Below are positions 8,373-17,697 of a stretch of 64,000 nt of DNA, one piece after another (the first letter of the stretch is position 1; each line of letters starts with the position of its first letter). The notes beneath the pieces were generated by a model. That model was not told the DNA's origin, did no database searches, and saw only the letters and a list, made by a program, of their open reading frames with translations. The stretch comes from Aquicoccus sp. G2-2 (GTDB lineage: Bacteria > Pseudomonadota > Alphaproteobacteria > Rhodobacterales > Rhodobacteraceae): positions 2,170,001 through 2,234,000 of the forward strand of contig NZ_JAYDCK010000003.1 in NCBI RefSeq assembly GCF_034555965.1. The letters run 5' to 3'. The position numbers and the translations under genes were made by a program.

Positions 8373-10538
8373 ATGATCCCGGTTGACGACCTGATCGAAA
8401 AGGTCCGCGCCTATAATCCCCGAACTGACGAAGACAAGCTGCGCCGCGCCTATGAATTCGGGCGCAATGCGCACGAGGGTCAAACCCGTTACTCCGGTGA
8501 ACCCTACTTTAGCCACCCTATCAATGTCGCGATGATCCTCGCCGGGCAGCAGCTCGACGATTCGACGCTGATCACCGCCCTGCTGCACGACACCATCGAA
8601 GACACCGGCGCTTCCTATCCAGAGGTCGAAAAACAGTTCGGCCGCGAGATTGCCGATCTCGTCGATGGCGTCACCAAGCTTACCAATTTACAGCTTTCCT
8701 CGACCGAAACCAAACAGGCCGAAAACTTCCGCAAGCTGTTTATCGCCATGTCGCGCGACATGCGGGTGATTCTCGTCAAACTGGCCGACCGGCTTCACAA
8801 CATGCGCACCATCCGCGCCATGCGCCCCGATAAACAGGTGCAAAAGGCGCGCGAAACAATGGACATCTACGCCCCGCTTGCCGGGCGCATGGGGATGCAG
8901 TGGATGCGCGAGGAGCTGGAAGACCTCGCCTTCAAGGTGCTCAATCCCGATGCGCGCGCCTCGATCATCCGCCGTTTCATCACGCTTCAGCGTGAAACCG
9001 GCGATGTGGTCGAAAAAATTACCGCCGACATGAAGCTGGAACTGAAAAAGGCAGGCATCAAGGCCGAAGTGCTGGGCCGGGCGAAGAAACCCTATTCGAT
9101 CTGGCGCAAGATGCAGGAGAAGGAGCTTTCCTTCTCGCGCCTGTCTGACATCTACGGCTTCCGCCTGATCACTGACACCGAAGAAGAATGCTATGCCATC
9201 CTCGGCGTGATCCATCGCCGCTGGCGCGCCGTGCCGGGCCGGTTCAAGGACTACATCAGCCAACCCAAATCGAACGGCTACCGCTCGATCCATACCACCG
9301 TCTCGGGGCGCAACGGGCGGCGCGTCGAAGTGCAGATCCGCACCTACCCGATGCATGACGTGGCCGAAAGCGGCGTCGCCGCGCACTGGTCCTACCGCGA
9401 CGGCGTACGATCCGAAAACCCGTTTGCCGTTGATCCCGCCAAATGGGTCGCCGGGCTGACCGAGCAATTCAACGCCGAAGAAAACCATCAGGATTTCCTC
9501 GAAGCCGTGAAGCTTGAAATGTATGCCGATCAGGTGTTCTGCTTCACCCCGAAGGGCGATGTCGTCAAACTGCCGCGCGGCGCCACGCCGATTGATTTCG
9601 CCTATGCGATTCACACCCGAATCGGCAATGCCTGCGTCGGCGCCAAGGTCGATATGATGCGGGTGCCGCTCTGGACGCGGGTCAAGAACGGCCAGTCGGT
9701 CGATATCATCACCGCCGAAGGTCAGACCCCGCAAGCGACATGGCTCGACATCGCCACCACCGGCAAGGCCCGCGCTGCAATCCGGCGCGCCCTGCGCGAG
9801 GTGGACCGGGACCGTTTCATCAAACTTGGCCGCGAACTGGCCCGCGCCGCGTTCGAACATGTTCACAAACGCGCGACCGACAAAGCCCTCAACACCGCCG
9901 CCCGCAACCTCCGGCTGGAAGATCGCGACACCTTGCTCGCCCGTTTGGGCAGCGCCGAACTCACCACCCAGACCGTGATCGAAGCGGTCTATCCCGACCT
10001 CGTCCCCGATGACCGCGATGAGGTAAATCCCGCACGCGCCGTCATCGGGCTAAGCTCGGCGCAATTCATGAAACGTGCGCCCTGTTGCCAGCCATTGCCG
10101 GGCGAACGGATCGTCGGCATCACCTATCGCGGACAGGGCGTGGTAATTCACGCGATTGATTGCGATGTCCTCTCCACGCTTGAGGACCAACCCGAACGCT
10201 GGCTCGATCTGAACTGGCAACCCGGCCGGCACGCGCCGGTCTATACCGTCACGCTTGATCTCACCATTGGCAACGATGCGGGCGTATTAGGGCGCATATG
10301 CACCTTGATCGGAGAGCAGAAGGCCAATATCTCGGACCTGCATTTCCTTGATCGGAAACCGGACTTTTACAGACTGCTCATAGACATCGAAGTGAGCGAG
10401 GCCGAACACCTGCACCGGCTGATGGCCGTGCTGGAAGCGGAAAGCGATGTCGCGGCAGTTGCCCGTCACCGTGATCCCGCGCGCGCCGCAAGCAGCGTAA
10501 TCGGCGGCGCGGAAGTTGCACACAAAGCGGCCAGATAA
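8373..10538 (+). CDS. rsh: Bifunctional (p)ppGpp synthetase/hydrolase, RelA/SpoT type
   Basis: Makes and degrades (p)ppGpp in the stringent response. Domains in order: HD hydrolase with HDTIEDT at residues 72-78; synthetase with KPYSIWRKM, YGFRLI and KSNGYRSIHTTV; TGS domain (FCFTPKGDVVKLPRGATPIDFAYAIH); zinc-finger/CC region (APCCQPLPGE, VVIHAIDC); and a C-terminal ACT domain (IGNDAGVLGRICTLIGEQKANI). The intact HD motif means hydrolysis should be active. 721 residues is typical of the single alphaproteobacterial Rsh. It forms a unit with rpoZ upstream and DUF2062 downstream. Confidence 0.97.
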   Translation: MIPVDDLIEKVRAYNPRTDEDKLRRAYEFGRNAHEGQTRYSGEPYFSHPINVAMILAGQQLDDSTLITALLHDTIEDTGASYPEVEKQFGREIADLVDGVTKLTNLQLSSTETKQAENFRKLFIAMSRDMRVILVKLADRLHNMRTIRAMRPDKQVQKARETMDIYAPLAGRMGMQWMREELEDLAFKVLNPDARASIIRRFITLQRETGDVVEKITADMKLELKKAGIKAEVLGRAKKPYSIWRKMQEKELSFSRLSDIYGFRLITDTEEECYAILGVIHRRWRAVPGRFKDYISQPKSNGYRSIHTTVSGRNGRRVEVQIRTYPMHDVAESGVAAHWSYRDGVRSENPFAVDPAKWVAGLTEQFNAEENHQDFLEAVKLEMYADQVFCFTPKGDVVKLPRGATPIDFAYAIHTRIGNACVGAKVDMMRVPLWTRVKNGQSVDIITAEGQTPQATWLDIATTGKARAAIRRALREVDRDRFIKLGRELARAAFEHVHKRATDKALNTAARNLRLEDRDTLLARLGSAELTTQTVIEAVYPDLVPDDRDEVNPARAVIGLSSAQFMKRAPCCQPLPGERIVGITYRGQGVVIHAIDCDVLSTLEDQPERWLDLNWQPGRHAPVYTVTLDLTIGNDAGVLGRICTLIGEQKANISDLHFLDRKPDFYRLLIDIEVSEAEHLHRLMAVLEAESDVAAVARHRDPARAASSVIGGAEVAHKAAR

Positions 10539-10592
10539 CGGCGGCAAACGATAATTTGCGCCTCGCGGCGCATCAATTCAGGGGGAAGACCA

Positions 10593-11255
10593 TTGGTCTT
10601 CAAGCGACGCGATAGACGGCCGATCTGGAGGGTGGTTGTCGAATTCTTCTACCCCCGTGGCGGCTGGCTGCGGGCCGCGCGCTATGTCAAACACCGCCTG
10701 CACCGCCTGCCCGACCCGCCGCACAAGATTTCGCGCGGCATCTGGGCCGGGGTGTTCACCACTTTCACGCCGTTCTACGGCCTGCACTTCGTCATTGCCG
10801 CGATCATCGCCCGGATCATGCAAGGCAATATCATCGCCGCCTTGCTGGCCACCTTCTTCGGCAACCCGCTCAGCTATGTGCCGATTGCCGTTGTCTCGCT
10901 GAAAACCGGGCACTGGCTTCTCGGCTCGGAATTTCACGAAGAACACGTTACCCGCTCGCTCGGCGGCATCTTCGCCGACGCCGGGCGCGACCTCTGGGAC
11001 AATCTCTTTGCCCTTTTCACTGGCGGGCCAACCGATTGGGCCGGGCTGCACACCTTCTATGATACCGTCTTTTTACCCTACCTGATTGGCGGCATCCTCC
11101 CCGGCATCATCGCCGCGTCGGTCTGTTATTACATCGCCCTGCCGCTGCTCATCGCCTACCAGAACCGCCGCCGCGGCCGGATCAAGGCCAAGTTCGAAGC
11201 CCTCAAGGCCAAGCGCGCCGCCGCCAAGGCGAAAACCAAGACCCCGAATGAGTAG
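10593..11255 (+). CDS. DUF2062 membrane protein, TTG start
   Basis: Starts at TTG (10593) behind a strong GGGGGAAG ribosome-binding site; the N-terminus [24 protein letters not shown] fits DUF2062 proteins. Membrane segments include the [24 protein letters not shown] and [20 protein letters not shown] stretches and a C-terminal helix ([18 protein letters not shown]) followed by a lysine- and arginine-rich cytoplasmic tail. The FxGNP motif marks the family. The molecular function is not established; the rsh - DUF2062 - pdxJ order is common in Rhodobacterales. Confidence 0.9.
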   Translation: MVFKRRDRRPIWRVVVEFFYPRGGWLRAARYVKHRLHRLPDPPHKISRGIWAGVFTTFTPFYGLHFVIAAIIARIMQGNIIAALLATFFGNPLSYVPIAVVSLKTGHWLLGSEFHEEHVTRSLGGIFADAGRDLWDNLFALFTGGPTDWAGLHTFYDTVFLPYLIGGILPGIIAASVCYYIALPLLIAYQNRRRGRIKAKFEALKAKRAAAKAKTKTPNE

Positions 11256-11341
11256 GCCCGCCGCAATTTGATCAAACTCCGATTCAAACTGCCGCGCAAA
11301 GCCTCTATCCTGCCATTGAGAACGGCAAGGGAATCACCACT

Positions 11342-12091
11342 ATGGAACCTCTCGGCAAACTGCGCCTCGGCGTGAACATCGATCATGTCGCCACCGTGCG
11401 CAACGCACGCGGCTCCTCCTATCCCAGCCCGCTGCGCGCCGCCAAGCTGGCCGAAGCGGCGGGGGCGGATGGTATCACCGCACACTTGCGCGAAGACCGC
11501 CGCCATATCGCCGACGCCGATATCGAAGCCCTGATCGAGGGGCTTTCCGTGCCGCTCAATTTTGAGATGGCCGCCACGCCCGAAATGCAGTCCATCGCCC
11601 TGCGCCATGTGCCGCACGCGGTTTGCATCGTGCCCGAAAAACGCGAGGAACGCACCACCGAAGGCGGCTTGGATGTCGCCCGCGAAGAAAGCCGCCTTGC
11701 CCGCTTCATCGCCCCATTGCGTGACGCTGGCTGTCGCGTCTCGCTCTTCATCGGGGCCGACACGGCGCAAATCGAAGCCGCCGCACGCACCGGCGCGCAG
11801 GTGATTGAACTGCACACCGGTGCTTATTGCGACCACCATTACAACGGCAATCTCGCCGCCCGCGATTCCGAGCTTGGCGCCCTGCGCGCCATGGCAGACC
11901 TCGCCCATTCGCTCGGTCTCGAAGTTCACGCGGGCCACGGCCTCACCTTTGATACGGTTCAGCCAATCGCTGCCTTCCCCGAAATCAAAGAGCTTAACAT
12001 CGGTCACTTTCTTATTGCCGAAGCCATCTTCCTCGGGCTGGAGCCTGCAATCCACGAAATGCGCCGCCTGATGAACGAAGCGCGCGCATAA
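11342..12091 (+). CDS. pdxJ: Pyridoxine 5'-phosphate synthase
   Basis: Condenses 1-deoxyxylulose 5-phosphate with 3-amino-2-oxopropyl phosphate to form pyridoxine 5'-phosphate (DXP-dependent vitamin B6 synthesis). A TIM barrel with the signature [15 protein letters not shown] at the N-terminus, [38 protein letters not shown], and the phosphate-binding [10 protein letters not shown]. 249 residues, normal. In many alphaproteobacteria acpS follows directly; here a divergent secreted-protein/MarR pair intervenes. Confidence 0.97.
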   Translation: MEPLGKLRLGVNIDHVATVRNARGSSYPSPLRAAKLAEAAGADGITAHLREDRRHIADADIEALIEGLSVPLNFEMAATPEMQSIALRHVPHAVCIVPEKREERTTEGGLDVAREESRLARFIAPLRDAGCRVSLFIGADTAQIEAAARTGAQVIELHTGAYCDHHYNGNLAARDSELGALRAMADLAHSLGLEVHAGHGLTFDTVQPIAAFPEIKELNIGHFLIAEAIFLGLEPAIHEMRRLMNEARA

Positions 12092-12095
12092 CGCA

Positions 12096-12842
12096 TCACT
12101 CCAACCGTCCCGGCAGGCTCAGATCACCCGACGCCACGTCGAACACATCCGTCACACATAAAAGCGGTGTGTGCAGATCGGCATTGACCCGCAACGCCGC
12201 CGTTACCCCGTCAAAATTGAGCGCCTCTGCCCCCAGCGGCACGTTAAGCTTGATTTCCGGCCCGTCAAACACCGGCGAATAGCCCGGACTGTCTATATAA
12301 AGCGGCAATCCCGGCCATGTCGCGGGCAATTTCGGCGTCTCCCCCTCAAGGATGTCGCGCACCGCCAACGCCCCCTCGCCGCAGGCCTCCGTGGGGGCTA
12401 GAACCACCCAATGACTGTGCCAATCCGCGCCGTCATTGGCCAGATCACCATCGCGATTCTCGTCGAAAAGCGGCGTGTCGTCAAAATCAGGATGCGCCGT
12501 CGCGACCAGCGCCAAAATCCCGCTCTTGCCTTCAAAACCCACCGCCGACGGGTCCAGCGAAACAGGCCAGACATAAGCCTGCACCCCGGCCCCGGCCAGC
12601 TTCCCCACCGGGTCGGGCCGTGTCACTCCGGCCACGCCGCGCGTGGTCATGTGAAAGGTGACGATCCCGCCGTCACGATGCACATGCGCTGCCAGAATAT
12701 CGGTATCCGCCAAGATCGCGGCATTTTCATCCGACCGCACCGCACCCTCTTGTTCGATGGCATGTGACCCATCGGCCAGCACCGGCGCACCAAACGCGGC
12801 CAGCGCCAGAACAGACGTCGCAAATTTCGCTCTAAACTTCAT
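12096..12842 (-). CDS. Secreted protein of unknown function with an EF-hand-like motif
   Basis: The start is at 12842 (MKFRAKFATSVL) with AAGGAG seven bases upstream; an upstream extension of the same frame runs through the MarR gene and is not used. A clear Sec signal peptide ends near APVLA-DGS, so the product is periplasmic or secreted. The mature region has DENRDGDLANDGADWH, resembling a calcium-binding loop, and four cysteines/histidines that could bind metal (HVHRDGG, WHSHW, EACGEG). I do not recognise the family. It diverges from the MarR regulator and shares its operator-like repeats, so it is probably the regulator's target. Confidence 0.8.
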   Translation of the reverse strand: MKFRAKFATSVLALAAFGAPVLADGSHAIEQEGAVRSDENAAILADTDILAAHVHRDGGIVTFHMTTRGVAGVTRPDPVGKLAGAGVQAYVWPVSLDPSAVGFEGKSGILALVATAHPDFDDTPLFDENRDGDLANDGADWHSHWVVLAPTEACGEGALAVRDILEGETPKLPATWPGLPLYIDSPGYSPVFDGPEIKLNVPLGAEALNFDGVTAALRVNADLHTPLLCVTDVFDVASGDLSLPGRLE

Positions 12843-12858
12843 GTCATTCTCCTTTTGA

Positions 12859-12923
12859 TTTCGAGTCGATATCAATATGGATAGTTTCGAGTCGAAACCA
12901 TTGCAAGTATAATTTTGACTCGC
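12859..12923. promoter_or_regulatory. Repeated operator-like sites and promoter between the secreted-protein and MarR genes
   Basis: The motif TTTCGAGTCGA occurs at 12859-12869 and 12885-12895; the second copy extends to the odd palindrome TTTCGAGTCGAAA (12885-12897). A related TTTTGACTCGC lies at 12913-12923. A perfect -10 box TATAAT (12908-12913) is spaced 17 bases from TTTCGA at 12885-12890, placing the palindrome over the -35 of the rightward MarR promoter. The repeats are seen directly; binding by the MarR protein is inferred from position. Confidence 0.65.
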
Positions 12924-12935
12924 TATCATCCGGTT

Positions 12936-13466
12936 ATGACAACAGCCACTCTCACCACCCTTCTCGACCGGCTCGCGCGCCTGCACCTGCAAGAGCGGCG
13001 CGACGATGATCTGAACCCGGCCCAACGCGCGGCGCTTGACTATCTCGCGCGCGCCAACCGGTTCTCGCGCATGCCCTCGGCAGTGGCCGATTATCTGGCC
13101 GCCACCCGTGGCACGGTCTCGCAAACTCTCAAAACGCTCGCCCGCAAAGGGCTGATCCACGAACACACCCCGCCGGGCGACAAACGTGCCCGCCGCTATG
13201 ATCTCACCGCAGAGGGCCAGCGCCTGTGCGCCCACCCGTCAACGGCAGAAATCACCTTGTCGGCGGATGACGCCGCCGAGGCCGAGGCCACCCTGCGCGC
13301 GCTCCTCAAAGCCATGCTCGATGCGCGCGACCGGCGCAGCTTCGGGGTTTGCAAAACCTGCCGCTATCACGGCGCCCGCAATGACGCCCCCTATTGCAAC
13401 CTGCTCCAGCTCGCCCTCACCAACGAGGAAACGACGCAAATTTGCGTCGAACACGCCGCCGCCTGA
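12936..13466 (+). CDS. MarR-family regulator with C-terminal cysteine cluster
   Basis: Winged-helix repressor; ATG at 12936, just 16-20 bases from the likely transcription start, with little Shine-Dalgarno sequence. Residues 20-95 form the MarR DNA-binding domain ([45 protein letters not shown] with the beta-wing). The C-terminus carries four cysteines ([22 protein letters not shown]), a pattern suited to a metal or redox site. It diverges from a secreted protein; the palindromes between them are probable operators. The ligand is unknown. Confidence 0.9.
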   Translation: MTTATLTTLLDRLARLHLQERRDDDLNPAQRAALDYLARANRFSRMPSAVADYLAATRGTVSQTLKTLARKGLIHEHTPPGDKRARRYDLTAEGQRLCAHPSTAEITLSADDAAEAEATLRALLKAMLDARDRRSFGVCKTCRYHGARNDAPYCNLLQLALTNEETTQICVEHAAA

Positions 13467-13528
13467 CCCGCCGCTTGCCAGCCCGCGCCGCGCATCGTAA
13501 CAGGGCGGACAAAGGGAAAGGCGCGCAC

Positions 13529-13972
13529 ATGATCCTCGGCATCGGCACCGATCTGGCCAATATCGACCGCATCGCGCGCACGCTTGATCGCTTCGGCGAC
13601 CGCTTTCGCAACCGCGTCTTCACCCCGGTGGAACAGCGCAAAGCCGAACGCCGCGCCGACACCCCCGGCACCTACGCAAAACGCTGGGCCGCGAAAGAGG
13701 CGTGCTCAAAGGCGCTCGGCACCGGGCTGCGCATGGGCATCGCATGGAAGGACATGGCCGTTTCCAACCTCTCCACCGGCCAACCCGTCATGCACGTCAC
13801 CGGCTGGGCCAAGGAACGGCTGGATGAGATGACACCGCCGGGCTTTGAGGCCATCATCCACGTCACCCTCACCGATGATCACCCTTGGGCGCAGGCATTT
13901 GTGCTGATCGAAGCCCGCCCACGCCCCGACCCTGACATGCCGACGGCTGAACAGCCCCGCGCCACTCACTGA
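13529..13972 (+). CDS. acpS: Holo-[acyl-carrier-protein] synthase
   Basis: Attaches 4'-phosphopantetheine from CoA to acyl carrier protein. Motifs: [12 protein letters not shown] with the Mg-binding Asp8, and [15 protein letters not shown] with the second metal ligand Glu. 147 residues because of a short proline-rich tail ([14 protein letters not shown]), slightly longer than average. ATG at 13529 follows a weak AGGGAAAGG ribosome-binding site. In relatives it sits between pdxJ and lepB-rnc; here lepB and rnc are absent from the neighbourhood. Confidence 0.96.
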   Translation: MILGIGTDLANIDRIARTLDRFGDRFRNRVFTPVEQRKAERRADTPGTYAKRWAAKEACSKALGTGLRMGIAWKDMAVSNLSTGQPVMHVTGWAKERLDEMTPPGFEAIIHVTLTDDHPWAQAFVLIEARPRPDPDMPTAEQPRATH

Positions 13973-13990
13973 CCCGGCGCGCCATTCCTT

Positions 13991-14018
13991 TTGCAATCCG
14001 GCGCAAACCTCCTATATA
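13991..14018 (+). promoter_or_regulatory. Candidate sigma-70 promoter of rlmN
   Basis: TTGCAA at 13991-13996 and TATATA at 14013-14018 are separated by 16 bases, placing transcription start near 14025, just before the AAGGA ribosome-binding site and ATG at 14045. This also argues against a longer rlmN reading frame beginning at 13991. Confidence 0.55.
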
Positions 14019-14044
14019 AGCGCAGCCTCTCAAGGATGCGCCAA

Positions 14045-15229
14045 ATGACCGAAAATACCGCCATCACCCCGGCTATCACCGCCCTGCCACGCGCCACCAA
14101 ACGCGCCGATGGCCTGATCAACCTGATCGGCCTGCCGCGCGAGGCGCTGCGCACCACTCTGATCGAGGCCGGCACACCCGAAAAACAGGCGCGTATGCGC
14201 GCCGGTCAGCTCTGGCAATGGATGTATCAAAAGGGCACCTCCGATTTCGCCGCGATGACCAATCTCGCCAAACCCTACCGCGCCCTGCTGGCCGAGCATT
14301 TCATCATCGAGCGCCCAGAAGTCGTCTCGCGGCAGGTCTCCACCGATGGCACCCGCAAATATCTCGTCCGCATCAATGGCGGCCACGAGGTCGAAGTGGT
14401 CTACATCCCCGAGGAAGACCGCGGCACGCTTTGCATCTCGTCACAGGTCGGCTGCACCCTCACCTGCTCATTCTGCCATACCGGCACGCAAATGCTGGTC
14501 CGCAACCTCACCGCCGGTGAGATCGTCGGGCAGATCATGGTCGCGCGCGACGATCTCGACGAATGGCCCAACCCCGGCGAAGGCTCCGACGCGCGCCCCC
14601 GCCTGCTCAGCAACATCGTGCTGATGGGCATGGGAGAGCCGCTCTACAACTTCCCCAACGTCCGCGACGCGATGAAAATCGCGATGGACCCGGAAGGCAT
14701 CTCGCTGTCGCGCCGCCGGATCACCCTCTCCACCTCCGGCGTGGTGCCCGAAATTGCCCGCACCGCCGAAGAAATCGGCTGTCAGCTCGCCATCTCGTTT
14801 CACGCCACCACCGACGAAGTGCGCGACAAACTCGTGCCGATCAACAAACGCTGGCCCCTTGCCACCCTGCTCGACGCCCTGCGCAGCTATCCCAAAGTGT
14901 CGAATTCCGAACGGATCACTTTTGAATATGTGATGCTCGACGGTGTGAATGATTCCGATGACGATGCCCACCGCCTGATCGCGCTGATCAAAGGCATTCC
15001 CGCCAAGATCAACCTGATCCCGTTCAACGAATGGCCCGGCGCGCCCTACAAACGCTCGTCAAACAACCGGATTCGCGCTTTTGCCGATATCATCTACAAG
15101 GCGGGCTATGCCTCTCCCATCCGCACCCCGCGCGGCGAAGACATCATGGCCGCCTGCGGCCAGTTGAAATCCGCCACCGAACGCGCCCGCAAATCCCGCA
15201 AGCAGATCGAGGCCGACGCAGGCTTGTAA
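14045..15229 (+). CDS. rlmN: Dual-specificity 23S rRNA A2503 / tRNA A37 C2-methyltransferase
   Basis: Radical-SAM enzyme methylating C2 of A2503 in 23S rRNA, and of A37 in some tRNAs. The radical-SAM motif is [12 protein letters not shown] (CxxxCxxC); the second catalytic cysteine is in [11 protein letters not shown] near the C-terminus. GMGEPLYNF and [14 protein letters not shown] are further family marks. The ATG at 14045 (MTENTAITP) is preferred because AAGGA lies eight bases upstream and the promoter overlaps the longer alternative start. 394 residues. Confidence 0.97.
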   Translation: MTENTAITPAITALPRATKRADGLINLIGLPREALRTTLIEAGTPEKQARMRAGQLWQWMYQKGTSDFAAMTNLAKPYRALLAEHFIIERPEVVSRQVSTDGTRKYLVRINGGHEVEVVYIPEEDRGTLCISSQVGCTLTCSFCHTGTQMLVRNLTAGEIVGQIMVARDDLDEWPNPGEGSDARPRLLSNIVLMGMGEPLYNFPNVRDAMKIAMDPEGISLSRRRITLSTSGVVPEIARTAEEIGCQLAISFHATTDEVRDKLVPINKRWPLATLLDALRSYPKVSNSERITFEYVMLDGVNDSDDDAHRLIALIKGIPAKINLIPFNEWPGAPYKRSSNNRIRAFADIIYKAGYASPIRTPRGEDIMAACGQLKSATERARKSRKQIEADAGL

Positions 15230-15420
15230 TTGCACGCGCGCTCACCGCCAAAAGGCGTGACGCCTCAACCTCCGTCGTTTCGCGTTCGGCAACAATTGTG
15301 GCACAACCCGGGTGAATTCCCGCAAAATGCCCCCGAAAATTCCCAATCGTCAACAAATGCCCGCCACACCCGGCGCTCAGCTTCGTCAAATCAGAAACCG
15401 CCCAAGACGAGGCCAAAGAC

Positions 15421-15654
15421 ATGAAACATTTTGAAATCGACCACGCCATGACCGCACGCGTCCGCGATATTGTCCTGCGCGAGCGCACCATGTCGCTCTC
15501 CGAGCGGGAATGGAAATTCCGCCTGCGCGGTTACGGCTATGCCATCCGCGACACCGATGAAGGCCCGATCATCACCTCGCTTCTCAAAGGTGATGACATC
15601 TGCGCCCTGCCCGAAGCACCGGTTGCCGCCGCCGAACTGCGCTACGCCGCCTGA
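15421..15654 (+). CDS. Small conserved-looking protein of unknown function (77 aa)
   Basis: The reading frame starts MKHFEIDHAM, then has a basic helical middle (RVRDIVLRERTMSLSEREWK) and GYGYAIRDTDEGPIITSL. No signal peptide or membrane helix. The composition is that of a folded soluble protein, and it has GC-rich codon usage like its neighbours. It lies 191 bp after rlmN in a gap with no other feature seen and ends five bases before the convergent BKACE gene. Family not recognised. Confidence 0.65.
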   Translation: MKHFEIDHAMTARVRDIVLRERTMSLSEREWKFRLRGYGYAIRDTDEGPIITSLLKGDDICALPEAPVAAAELRYAA

Positions 15655-15659
15655 AATCC

Positions 15660-16496
15660 TCAGCCCGCCGGGCGCAATCCGAGGATCTCGCGCGCCTGCG
15701 CCACGTTGGCCACCGGCCGCCCATAGCGCGCGCAAATCTCTGCCGCGCGCGTCACCAGCGCCGCATTCGACGGTGCCAGAGTGTCGCGATCAAGCCGCAC
15801 ATTGTCCTCAAGGCCCGTGCGCGTATGCCCACCCGCCGCGATGGCCCATTCGTTCACCTCGATCTGGTGCCGCCCGATCCCGGCCGCACACCAATCCGCC
15901 TCCGGTGCCAGCCGTTCCATCGTCTGCACGTAATAGTCAAACACGCCCCGGTCGGCAGGCATCGCATTTTTCACCCCCATCACGAATTGCACATAAAGCC
16001 GCCCCGCGATTACCCCCTCGCGATTCAGCCGCACCGCTTGGTGAATATGGCTCAAATCGAACGCCTCGATCTCCGGCTTCACCGCGTATTTGCGCATCTC
16101 CCCGGCCAACCATTGCACAAGATCGGGCGGATTCTCGTAAACCCGCGTCGGAAAGTTGTTCGACCCCACCGACAGGCTCGCCATATCCGGGCCAAGCGGC
16201 AACATCCCGCCGCGCTCCGCCCCCGCGCCAGACCGCCCACCAGTTGAAAATTGCACAATCATCCCCGGACAATACCGCTCCAGCCCTTCTTTCAACCGGG
16301 CAAACCGGCCCGGGTCCGAAGTCGGGCTGCCATCGTCACCCCGCACATGGCAATGCGCGATGCTCGCCCCTGCCTCAAACGCCGCCTGAGTGCTCTCGAC
16401 CTGCTCTTCTACTGAAATCGGCACCGCCGGATTATCCGCCTTCTGCGGCACGCTGCCGGTGATTGCCACGCAGATTATACAAGGTTTGCCCGTCAT
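15660..16496 (-). CDS. BKACE-family (DUF849) beta-keto acid cleavage enzyme
   Basis: Zinc-dependent TIM-barrel enzymes of this family cleave beta-keto acids with acetyl-CoA; the founding member is 3-keto-5-aminohexanoate cleavage enzyme (Kce) of lysine fermentation. The metal-binding His-x-His is at residues 48-50 (IAHCHVRGDDG); other marks are QFSTGGRSG, PEIEAFDLSHI and VNEWAIAAGGHTRTGLEDN. 278 residues, normal. No other lysine-fermentation gene is nearby, so the true substrate is unknown, as for most family members. Confidence 0.92.
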   Translation of the reverse strand: MTGKPCIICVAITGSVPQKADNPAVPISVEEQVESTQAAFEAGASIAHCHVRGDDGSPTSDPGRFARLKEGLERYCPGMIVQFSTGGRSGAGAERGGMLPLGPDMASLSVGSNNFPTRVYENPPDLVQWLAGEMRKYAVKPEIEAFDLSHIHQAVRLNREGVIAGRLYVQFVMGVKNAMPADRGVFDYYVQTMERLAPEADWCAAGIGRHQIEVNEWAIAAGGHTRTGLEDNVRLDRDTLAPSNAALVTRAAEICARYGRPVANVAQAREILGLRPAG

Positions 16497-16543
16497 ACCC
16501 TATCCCGTCCCAATCTTCATTTTGCCATAAATATCCCGGGGGT

Positions 16544-16653
16544 GCGGGGGCTGGCCCCCGCGTCTTACCTGCGTGCGGGGCTGGCCCCACCCAGTTGATG
16601 AAACCACTCCCGCCCGCCTCCGGCAACCCGTAGGGTGGGTTTTCACCCCACCC
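16544..16653. repeat. GC-rich dispersed palindromes
   Basis: Three hairpins lie between the BKACE gene and serB: GCGGGGG/CCCCCGC with loop CTGG (16544-16561), a related GGGG-CTGG-CCCC copy at about 16577-16588, and GGGTGGG/CCCACCC with loop TTTTCAC (16633-16653). The first is preceded by ATATCCCGGGGGT, an arrangement often found between Rhodobacterales genes. The third belongs to the same family as the palindromes at 20608 and 58813. Probable REP-like elements or terminators between genes. Confidence 0.65.
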
Positions 16654-16662
16654 CCGGTCAAT

Positions 16663-17540
16663 TCACCTCACGAACGCCGCCCGCGAATAGCCTTGCAAGA
16701 AAAGCAACGCGCTCAGATCACCGAAATTCACCCGGATATCGCACTGCGCCGCCACGCTCGGCTTGGCATGGAGCGCCACACCAGCACCGGCCCGCCCCAG
16801 CATTCCCAGATCATTCGCCCCGTCCCCCACCGCGATGACCTCGGCCTGTGCGATGCCCAGCCGCGCGGTGATCTCTTCCAGCGCGCGCACCTTGGCATCG
16901 CGCCCCAGGATCGGCCGCGCCACCTCACCCGAAAGCACGCCGCCTTCCGCCAAAAGCACATTCGCGCGATGCTCATCAAACCCCAAGTCCTTCGCGATCC
17001 GCGCCGTGAACGCCGTGAACCCGCCCGACACCAGCGCCGCATAAGCGCCATTGCCACGCATCGTCGCCACCAATTCACGCCCCCCGGCATCAATTCAATC
17101 CGCCGCTCCAACACCTTACCAACCATCGCCTCCGGCAACCCTTTCAACAACCCCACCCGCTCGATCAGCGCGCCCTCGAAATCCAACTCACCATTCATCG
17201 CCCGCGCTGTGATCGCCTTGACATGTGCGCCCACCCCGGCTTCCTCGGCCAACTCGTCGATGCACTCCTGCCGGATCATCGTGCTGTCCATATCGGCGAG
17301 CAGCATCCGTCTGCGCCGCCCCGCCTCGGGCTGCACCACAAGATCAACCGACATCCCTTGCAAATCCGCCCACACGTCCCAGAAATTTCCCGGCCTCTCC
17401 GGCACAACAAATTCCGCCGCCTCGCCCTTGGAAAGCCAGCGCACCTGCCCGCCGCTCCCCCACGCATTGCCAAGCGAGTCGACAAGCGCCGCGTCCAACG
17501 ATGGTGCCTCCGGGGCGGTAAGAAGCGTGATCACATACAT
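16663..17540 (-). CDS. serB: Phosphoserine phosphatase, interrupted by one frameshift
   Basis: Last step of serine synthesis: dephosphorylates 3-phosphoserine. From ATG 17540 ([11 protein letters not shown]) the frame covers the N-terminal domain, the HAD nucleophile motif [10 protein letters not shown] and [17 protein letters not shown], then breaks at six C's (17080-17085). The rest, [20 protein letters not shown] to [14 protein letters not shown] and the C-terminus, is in another frame. One extra G on the coding strand restores [11 protein letters not shown], as expected. The corrected length is about 292 residues. It diverges from serC. The break is probably a sequencing or assembly error because serine synthesis needs the enzyme. 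Confidence 0.93.
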
Positions 17541-17627
17541 CTGCAAAGTTTCCGATCATAGTCATTCCGCGCCGCAACCCGACGCTTTGCGTGCTTCTAC
17601 CGACATATCCCCCTTGCGGAAGCCCCG

Positions 17628-17673
17628 CCACGCCCGTATCTGCCTGCGTGGGACACCCTTCCCCAACGAAGGG
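17628..17673 (+). ncRNA. Candidate serC leader RNA (two hairpins before serC)
   Basis: Two stems precede the serC ribosome-binding site: CCACGC/GCGTGG (17628-17633 with 17646-17651) and CCCTT/AAGGG (17656-17660 with 17669-17673). A conserved 'serC' leader motif is known upstream of serC in alphaproteobacteria, and both position and paired-hairpin layout fit. I could not test the match against the published consensus; the hairpins are seen, the identity is inferred. Confidence 0.45.
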
Positions 17674-17697
17674 CGATTATCTGGAAGGATACCAGCA

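Noticed and set aside
8688..9866. Long leftward open frame inside rsh
   Set aside because: A shadow of GC-rich codon bias; no family resemblance and fully antisense to a conserved gene.
12843..13235. N-terminal extension of the secreted protein's frame through the MarR gene
   Set aside because: The signal peptide and a strong AAGGAG site fix the start at 12842; the extension runs antisense through the MarR coding region.
16573..17697. Long in-frame extension upstream of serC
   Set aside because: It is antisense to serB and has no resemblance to any family; serC has a good start and SD at 17698.
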